NCBI RefSeq assembly: GCF_001438705.1
Contig: NZ_JQBP01000006.1
Span: 28,929 to 66,557 of the forward strand
From: Weissella kandleri
GTDB taxonomy: Bacteria; Bacillota; Bacilli; Lactobacillales; Lactobacillaceae
Direction: 5' to 3'
Length of the DNA: 37,629 nucleotides
The translations under genes were made by a program, and so were the position numbers. Below, piece after piece: positions 32,852 to 37,629 of this stretch. Within the stretch, counting starts at the first letter, position 1, and the number at the start of each line of letters is the position of its first letter. The notes below the pieces were generated by a model. The model was not told the origin of the DNA. It did no database searches and worked only from the letters and a program-made list of their open reading frames with translations.

Positions 32852-35800
32852 ATGGGATTAAATACAGCAGAACAATTTCAAGTTTTAGCACAACAGTTAA
32901 AATTTGAAAATATTCCTGATGGTTTCCAACAAGCTGAGTTAGAGCGTTTGATTGTGCATGAACAGTCAAAGATATGGCAATTTCAAATTGGATTGCTAGA
33001 ATTACCTAAAGTTAATGAAACGGTAGAGTTTAGCCAACGATTACAACGTGAATTTGAAATGATTGCGCAGACCAGTTGGCATTTTGATTTAAAAAAACAA
33101 CCGCAACTCGCCGAAATTTATGCTTATTGGCCTTGGATTTTAGCACAGCACCAAAATGATCAAGGCGCCTTTCGTCCGGCGTTTCAAAATGTCCAAACGG
33201 AACTTACAGATCAAGCAATTATTTTGAAATTTAATTCAACGCCATGGTTACAATATGCGCAGAATACAGGGATGCAATTAATTAATGAACAAATTCAAAA
33301 TTTGGGAGTTACGGCACCCGTGCCATTTCAATTAGTTTTGGATCAAGAATTAGTGCAAGCATCCATGGCAGCGGGACAACGGAAACGCGCTGAAGATGAA
33401 GCCGCTTTGGCCCAAAAAGCGCAAGCGCAGATGGCTGAATATCAGGCAAACGTGCGTAAGAATCAGCAAGCGGCGGAAAAAGCGGAAGACCGACAAAAGA
33501 GCCATATGCGCTCTAAGGTTACGGATCAATCGATTGGGAAGGGGATCCCTAATAATGTTGTGGTCACACGGATGGCTGATGTACACATGGAGGCTGATTT
33601 GGTGACCTTTGAAGGCTATGTTTTTGATAGTGAGATTCGGGAACTGCGTAACGGTCGGAAACTCGCCATTTTAAAAATGTCAGACTATACTGACTCATTT
33701 GTCTTGAAAAAGTTTTTAAATCAAGAAGCGGAAGAACCATGGTTGCAAGATTTGAAAAATGGTGGTTGGTACCGTGTCCGCGGTAATATCCGTGAAGATT
33801 CATTTACGCATGATTTGACGATGATGTTTCGTGACATAGAGATGATTCCAGGCAAGAAGGCGCGTAAAGATCCTTATCAAGGTGCTAAAAAACGGGTCGA
33901 TTTGCACGTTCATTCATTGATGTCGACCATGAACGCGACCAACGGAATTAGTGATTATGTGCAAACAGCAGCTGGCTGGGATATGCCAGCTTTGGCGGTA
34001 ACTGATACTGCGGGCGCACAAGCTTTCCCCGAGGCAGCAGGTGCAGCTAAAAAAATTAATCAAAAATATCAAAAGCAAGCGGAAAAACAATTTGCGCAGG
34101 AACATGAAGTTGATCCAAGCGATGAGGCAGCGGTGAAACAGTTGTTACAGGATGAAGCAGATGAGTTTGCTGATTTTAAATTAAAAAATCAAAAACATTT
34201 TAAGATGATTTATGGCTTAGAGTTAAATCTAGTAGATAACACCACGCCCTTTGCGCTAAATCCCGATGATCAAATTTTAGATACGGCCGAATATGTTTCT
34301 TTTGACGTGGAGACGACCGGATTGGCACCGCGCTATGATAAGGTAATTCAATTATCTGCGGTGAAGATGCAAGGGGGAAATGTGATTGGTGAATTTAACG
34401 AATATGTGAATCCCCATGAACCTTTGCAGCCGATTATTATGGAAATTACGCATATTACTGATGCAATGTTAGAAAATGCGCGGGATGAGGCCGAAGTTTT
34501 TGCCGATTTTAAGGATTTCTGTGGTGATGCGATTCTAGTTGGACACAATGTGATTGATTTTGATATTCCAATGTTAAATACCACTTATCAACGATTGGGG
34601 ATGCCCCAAGTTGAGAGCGTGGTTATTGATACGTTGCCCTTGGCACGCTTTTTACATCCAGAAATGCGGCGCTTTACGTTAAGCACCTTGGCTAAGAAAT
34701 TAGGCATTCCTTTAGATCATGCGCACAACGCGATTTATGACGCGACGGCGACGGGACAAGTTGCGCGGAAATTAATCCAAGATGCCAAAGAACGGTATGG
34801 CGTTAAGACGGCTCTTGATTTAAATCAACATATCGCAGAAGGTGAACCATGGCGGCGCGGACGCCCGATGCATGCGACGGTTTTGGTTAAAAATCAGGTG
34901 GGGGTTAAGAACCTATATAAAATGATTTCAACAGCTAATGTGGATTATTTGGATCGCGTTCCTAAAACGCCTCGTGCTGTTTTGGAAAACTATCGGGAAG
35001 GCCTTTTAGTTGGGACTGGTGATGCGAGTGGCGAGTTCTTTGAAACTTTAGAACGTAAAGGACCAGCAGCCGCGAAGAAAGTGGCTGAATTTTATGACTA
35101 TATTGAGATTCAACCGACGGGTAACTATTCACAAGAGCTAGCTCGTGAAATGATTAAAGGTGAAGAGCGGCTCCATGAAATTATTGCTGACGCGGTTCAG
35201 ATTGGGGCAGAATTAAATAAACCAGTTGTCGTAACGGGGGATGCCCATTATTTGGATCCGCAAGATGCGATTTATCGCAAAATTTTAATAAATTCTCAAG
35301 GTGGAGCAAATCCTTTGAATCGCTATCCTTTGCCAGAGGTTCATTTCCGGACAACACAAGAATTATTAGATGATTTCGCCTTTCTTGGGTCGGAAACAGC
35401 GCAAGCGGTAGTCGTAAACAATACACATTTGGTGGCTGATCAAATTGACGATGTTGAAGCGATTAAGACTGGAAATTATCCACCCAATATGCCAAACGCT
35501 GAAGAAGAAATTCGTGCCAAAACTTATGCGACAGCTCATCAAATGTATGGTAATCCTTTGCCTTTGCAGATTGAAGCGCGGATTGAACGTGAACTCGCTT
35601 CAATTATTGGGAATGGATTCTCGGTTATTTACTTGGTGGCGCAGCGTCTGGTTGCCAAATCTAATAAAGATGGATACTTGGTTGGTTCACGAGGATCGGT
35701 CGGGTCGTCTTTGGTAGCACTTTTAGTTGGAATTACGGAAGTGAATGCGTTGGCGCCACATTACTATAGTGAAGCTGGTGAGTATGTAGAGTTTGTTGAT

Positions 35801-37426
35801 CCACGAATATATGGATCAGGGTACTCGATTCCGTTGAAAAATTCGCCAATTGATCAAACACCATTGATTGGGGATGGACATAATATTCCGTTTGAAACTT
35901 TTTTGGGCTTTAAGGGAAACAAGGTGCCAGATATTGATTTGAATTTCTCAGGTGATTATCAACCGTTTGCGCATAATTATATGAAGTCATTGTTTGGAGA
36001 GAATAATGTCTTTCGAGCTGGAACGATTGCGACGGTGGCGGATAAAACAGCGTTTGGATATGTCAAAGCTTATGAGCGTGATTTAAACGAAGCTGTGCGG
36101 AAACAAAAGCAAAAAGATTTGGGCATTGCTAGTCTTGAAGACGTGCATTTGTCTGAAGAAGAGGTCGTTAGTTTTAAGACTGCTGAAATTGAGCGGTTAG
36201 CAGCTGGCTCAACCGGAGTGAAGCGAACAACCGGGCAACACCCTGCCGGAATTTTGATTGTGCCTGATGATATGGAAATTTATGATTTCACGCCGATTCA
36301 ATATCCAGCGGATGATGTTAAAGCAAAATGGAAAACAACACACTTTGATTTCCATTCAATTCACGATAACATTTTGAAAATGGATATTTTGGGGCATGAT
36401 GATCCAACGATGATTCGTGCTTTACAGGATATGTCGGGGATTGATCCAACGACGATTCCGATGAATGATGAAGGTGTGATGAGCTTATTCCAATCACCAG
36501 ATATTTTAGGTGTAAAAGCTGAAAATATCTTTTCTAAAACTGGAACACTTGGAGTACCGGAATTTGGGACTGAGTTTGTGCGGGGGATGCTGCAAGAAAC
36601 TAAGCCAAAGACTTATGCGGACCTTCTCCAAATATCTGGGCTGTCACACGGAACTGATGTGTGGCGTGGGAATGCGGATGAATTAATTGAACAAGGCCTA
36701 GCTGATATTTCAACGGTGATTGGAACGCGTGATAAAATCATGACGGACTTGATTAATTGGGGAGTTAATTCTGAATCAGCCTTCCAAATTATGGAAAAAG
36801 TTCGAAAAGGAAAAGGTGTTTCAGAAGCATATCAAGCGGAATTACGAGAAGCTGGGGTAGAAGAATGGTATATTGAGTCATTACAAAAGATTCAGTATAT
36901 GTTCCCCTTAGCGCACGCGGCGGCTTATGTTTTAATGGCGTTACGGATTGCTTACTTTAAAGTTTATTTTCCTATTTTGTATTACGCAGCATACTTTTCT
37001 GTGCGGGCTAGCAACTTTGACATTGTCACTATGGCTCGTGGAGGTCAGGCCTTAAAAGCACGAATTACAGATATTAAAGCGCAAGGTTTGGATGCCTCAG
37101 CTAAAGATCGCGACTTAGTCACCGTTTTGGAGATTGCCAATGAAGCGACTGAGCGTGGAATCGCCTTTGGCATGGTGGATTTGTATAAGTCGGATTCTGA
37201 AGAGTGGATTATTGATGGACAACGGTTGATTGCTCCATTTAATGCGGTACCTAGTTTGGGAGATAACGTTGCCAAGCGGATTATTGCAGCTCGAGCAGAA
37301 GGTGAGTTTTTGTCCAAAGAAGATTTAGCTAAACGCGGTGGCGTTTCGCAAAGCCTGATGCAATTCTTTGAAGACAATGGTGTGGTTGATGGCATGTCTG
37401 ATGAGAATCAAATGGCATTGTTTTAA
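32852..37426 (+). CDS. polC: DNA polymerase III alpha subunit, Gram-positive type
   Basis: Complete replicative polymerase, 1524 residues (usually about 1440). Domain order: N-terminal region, OB fold (about 235-335), PHP (348-470) split by the DEDD 3'-5' exonuclease (about 480-650, DVE at 485-487, GHNVIDFDIP, HNAIYDATATG), then the polymerase with catalytic PDIDLNF (Asp1027, Asp1029) and KMDILGHDDPT (Asp1178). Oddities: PHP HVH (352-354) is kept but the usual TDH reads TDT (384-386), and a charged insert of about 45 residues (about 406-450) follows. The zinc-finger segment (about 967-1003) has no cysteine: PHYYSEAGEYVEF and KNSPIDQTPL stand where CPNC and CPKC are found. AGGAGGA precedes the ATG. 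Confidence 0.97.
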   Translation: MGLNTAEQFQVLAQQLKFENIPDGFQQAELERLIVHEQSKIWQFQIGLLELPKVNETVEFSQRLQREFEMIAQTSWHFDLKKQPQLAEIYAYWPWILAQHQNDQGAFRPAFQNVQTELTDQAIILKFNSTPWLQYAQNTGMQLINEQIQNLGVTAPVPFQLVLDQELVQASMAAGQRKRAEDEAALAQKAQAQMAEYQANVRKNQQAAEKAEDRQKSHMRSKVTDQSIGKGIPNNVVVTRMADVHMEADLVTFEGYVFDSEIRELRNGRKLAILKMSDYTDSFVLKKFLNQEAEEPWLQDLKNGGWYRVRGNIREDSFTHDLTMMFRDIEMIPGKKARKDPYQGAKKRVDLHVHSLMSTMNATNGISDYVQTAAGWDMPALAVTDTAGAQAFPEAAGAAKKINQKYQKQAEKQFAQEHEVDPSDEAAVKQLLQDEADEFADFKLKNQKHFKMIYGLELNLVDNTTPFALNPDDQILDTAEYVSFDVETTGLAPRYDKVIQLSAVKMQGGNVIGEFNEYVNPHEPLQPIIMEITHITDAMLENARDEAEVFADFKDFCGDAILVGHNVIDFDIPMLNTTYQRLGMPQVESVVIDTLPLARFLHPEMRRFTLSTLAKKLGIPLDHAHNAIYDATATGQVARKLIQDAKERYGVKTALDLNQHIAEGEPWRRGRPMHATVLVKNQVGVKNLYKMISTANVDYLDRVPKTPRAVLENYREGLLVGTGDASGEFFETLERKGPAAAKKVAEFYDYIEIQPTGNYSQELAREMIKGEERLHEIIADAVQIGAELNKPVVVTGDAHYLDPQDAIYRKILINSQGGANPLNRYPLPEVHFRTTQELLDDFAFLGSETAQAVVVNNTHLVADQIDDVEAIKTGNYPPNMPNAEEEIRAKTYATAHQMYGNPLPLQIEARIERELASIIGNGFSVIYLVAQRLVAKSNKDGYLVGSRGSVGSSLVALLVGITEVNALAPHYYSEAGEYVEFVDPRIYGSGYSIPLKNSPIDQTPLIGDGHNIPFETFLGFKGNKVPDIDLNFSGDYQPFAHNYMKSLFGENNVFRAGTIATVADKTAFGYVKAYERDLNEAVRKQKQKDLGIASLEDVHLSEEEVVSFKTAEIERLAAGSTGVKRTTGQHPAGILIVPDDMEIYDFTPIQYPADDVKAKWKTTHFDFHSIHDNILKMDILGHDDPTMIRALQDMSGIDPTTIPMNDEGVMSLFQSPDILGVKAENIFSKTGTLGVPEFGTEFVRGMLQETKPKTYADLLQISGLSHGTDVWRGNADELIEQGLADISTVIGTRDKIMTDLINWGVNSESAFQIMEKVRKGKGVSEAYQAELREAGVEEWYIESLQKIQYMFPLAHAAAYVLMALRIAYFKVYFPILYYAAYFSVRASNFDIVTMARGGQALKARITDIKAQGLDASAKDRDLVTVLEIANEATERGIAFGMVDLYKSDSEEWIIDGQRLIAPFNAVPSLGDNVAKRIIAARAEGEFLSKEDLAKRGGVSQSLMQFFEDNGVVDGMSDENQMALF

Positions 37427-37441
37427 AATGAAGTGTTGTTT

Positions 37442-37472
37442 AGGTCGTGGATGATAAATTCACGACCTTTTT
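37442..37472 (+). terminator. Terminator of polC
   Basis: AGGTCGTG pairs with CACGACCT, followed by five T. Confidence 0.9.
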
Positions 37473-37503
37473 ATTGTTCGGATAAACATTTTAATATTAG
37501 GAG

Positions 37504-37617
37504 TTGACGAACATTCGGGGATGATGTATATTAATTAAGTCGGCTAGGAACGAAACGTTCTTGACTGATTAATAAAAAATATTGAGGGTTGACTTCTGGT
37601 TAGCTACTTGGTATTAT
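37504..37617 (+). promoter_or_regulatory. Tandem promoters, rrn-like
   Basis: P1: TTGACG (37504-37509), 17-base spacer, TATATT (37527-37532). P2: TTGACT (37589-37594), 17-base spacer, TATTAT with TGG extension (37609-37617). They are 85 bases apart, with the inverted repeat AACG-AAA-CGTT between them. Two near-consensus promoters at this spacing are typical of rRNA operons in Bacilli. The gene they drive is outside the window. Confidence 0.75.
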
Positions 37618-37629
37618 ATAAAAGTTGTC

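Noticed and set aside
37045-37395. 116-codon minus-strand frame inside polC
   Set aside because: Shadow of the conserved PolC C-terminus.

Overview
The window looks like chromosome from a low-GC lactic acid bacterium of the Lactobacillales, most likely Lactobacillaceae. A Weissella/Leuconostoc-type relative is my best guess, but this is inference from gene content, not a database match. Support comes from the Gram-positive PolC replicase, the MerR-type GlnR next to glnA, QueT, DUF3042 beside miaA, DUF1361, an ispE with no other MEP-pathway gene in view, PurBox sequences, and strong AGGAGG ribosome binding sites. Many promoters carry a TGn extended -10.

Layout. 1-1446: the 3' part of a secreted EF-hand/CAP-domain protein with a 177-bp tandem repeat, then a NUDIX hydrolase. 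1447-6240: an AT-rich, gene-poor accessory stretch. It holds a lone thioredoxin-type arsenate reductase, a small HTH-like ORF, a B3/B4-domain protein, two tiny membrane proteins and a tyrosine integrase broken by frameshifts and stops. I read it as a decayed integrative element. 6241-9710: a rhodanese-fold membrane protein without any cysteine, DUF3042 (-), miaA, then glnR-glnA behind a perfect GlnR box. 9913-12288: three translationally coupled genes of unknown function. 12373-14733: an EamA transporter (-), then queT behind a preQ1-type leader, with a short-chain dehydrogenase.

14982-15053 is a tRNA-Arg(UCU) on the minus strand. 15361-20414: an ABC-F ATPase behind an attenuator-like leader, an HTH-like unknown, ispE, and nagA with a GntR/HutC regulator and a palindromic operator. 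20420-26096: rpsD with a structured leader, an AbrB-like/membrane fusion, then divergent purine genes (NCS2 permease versus purA-hpt) sharing a control region with a perfect PurBox. 26151-37426: a membrane protein (-), gtrA-like, Cof-type phosphatase, uppS, cdsA, proS, a DUF1361 protein and the complete polC. rseP, which usually lies between cdsA and proS, is absent. The window ends with two tandem consensus promoters that look like a stable-RNA (rrn) control region.

The genes form several working groups: nitrogen control (glnRA), tRNA modification (miaA, queT), amino-sugar use (nagA-nagR), purine uptake/salvage/AMP synthesis, and envelope lipid synthesis (uppS-cdsA). The points most worth a second look are PolC lacking all four zinc-finger cysteines and one PHP-domain histidine, the ABC-F attenuator with an 8-codon leader ORF, the unknown three-gene operon, the odd anticodon arm of the tRNA-Arg, and the missing rseP.
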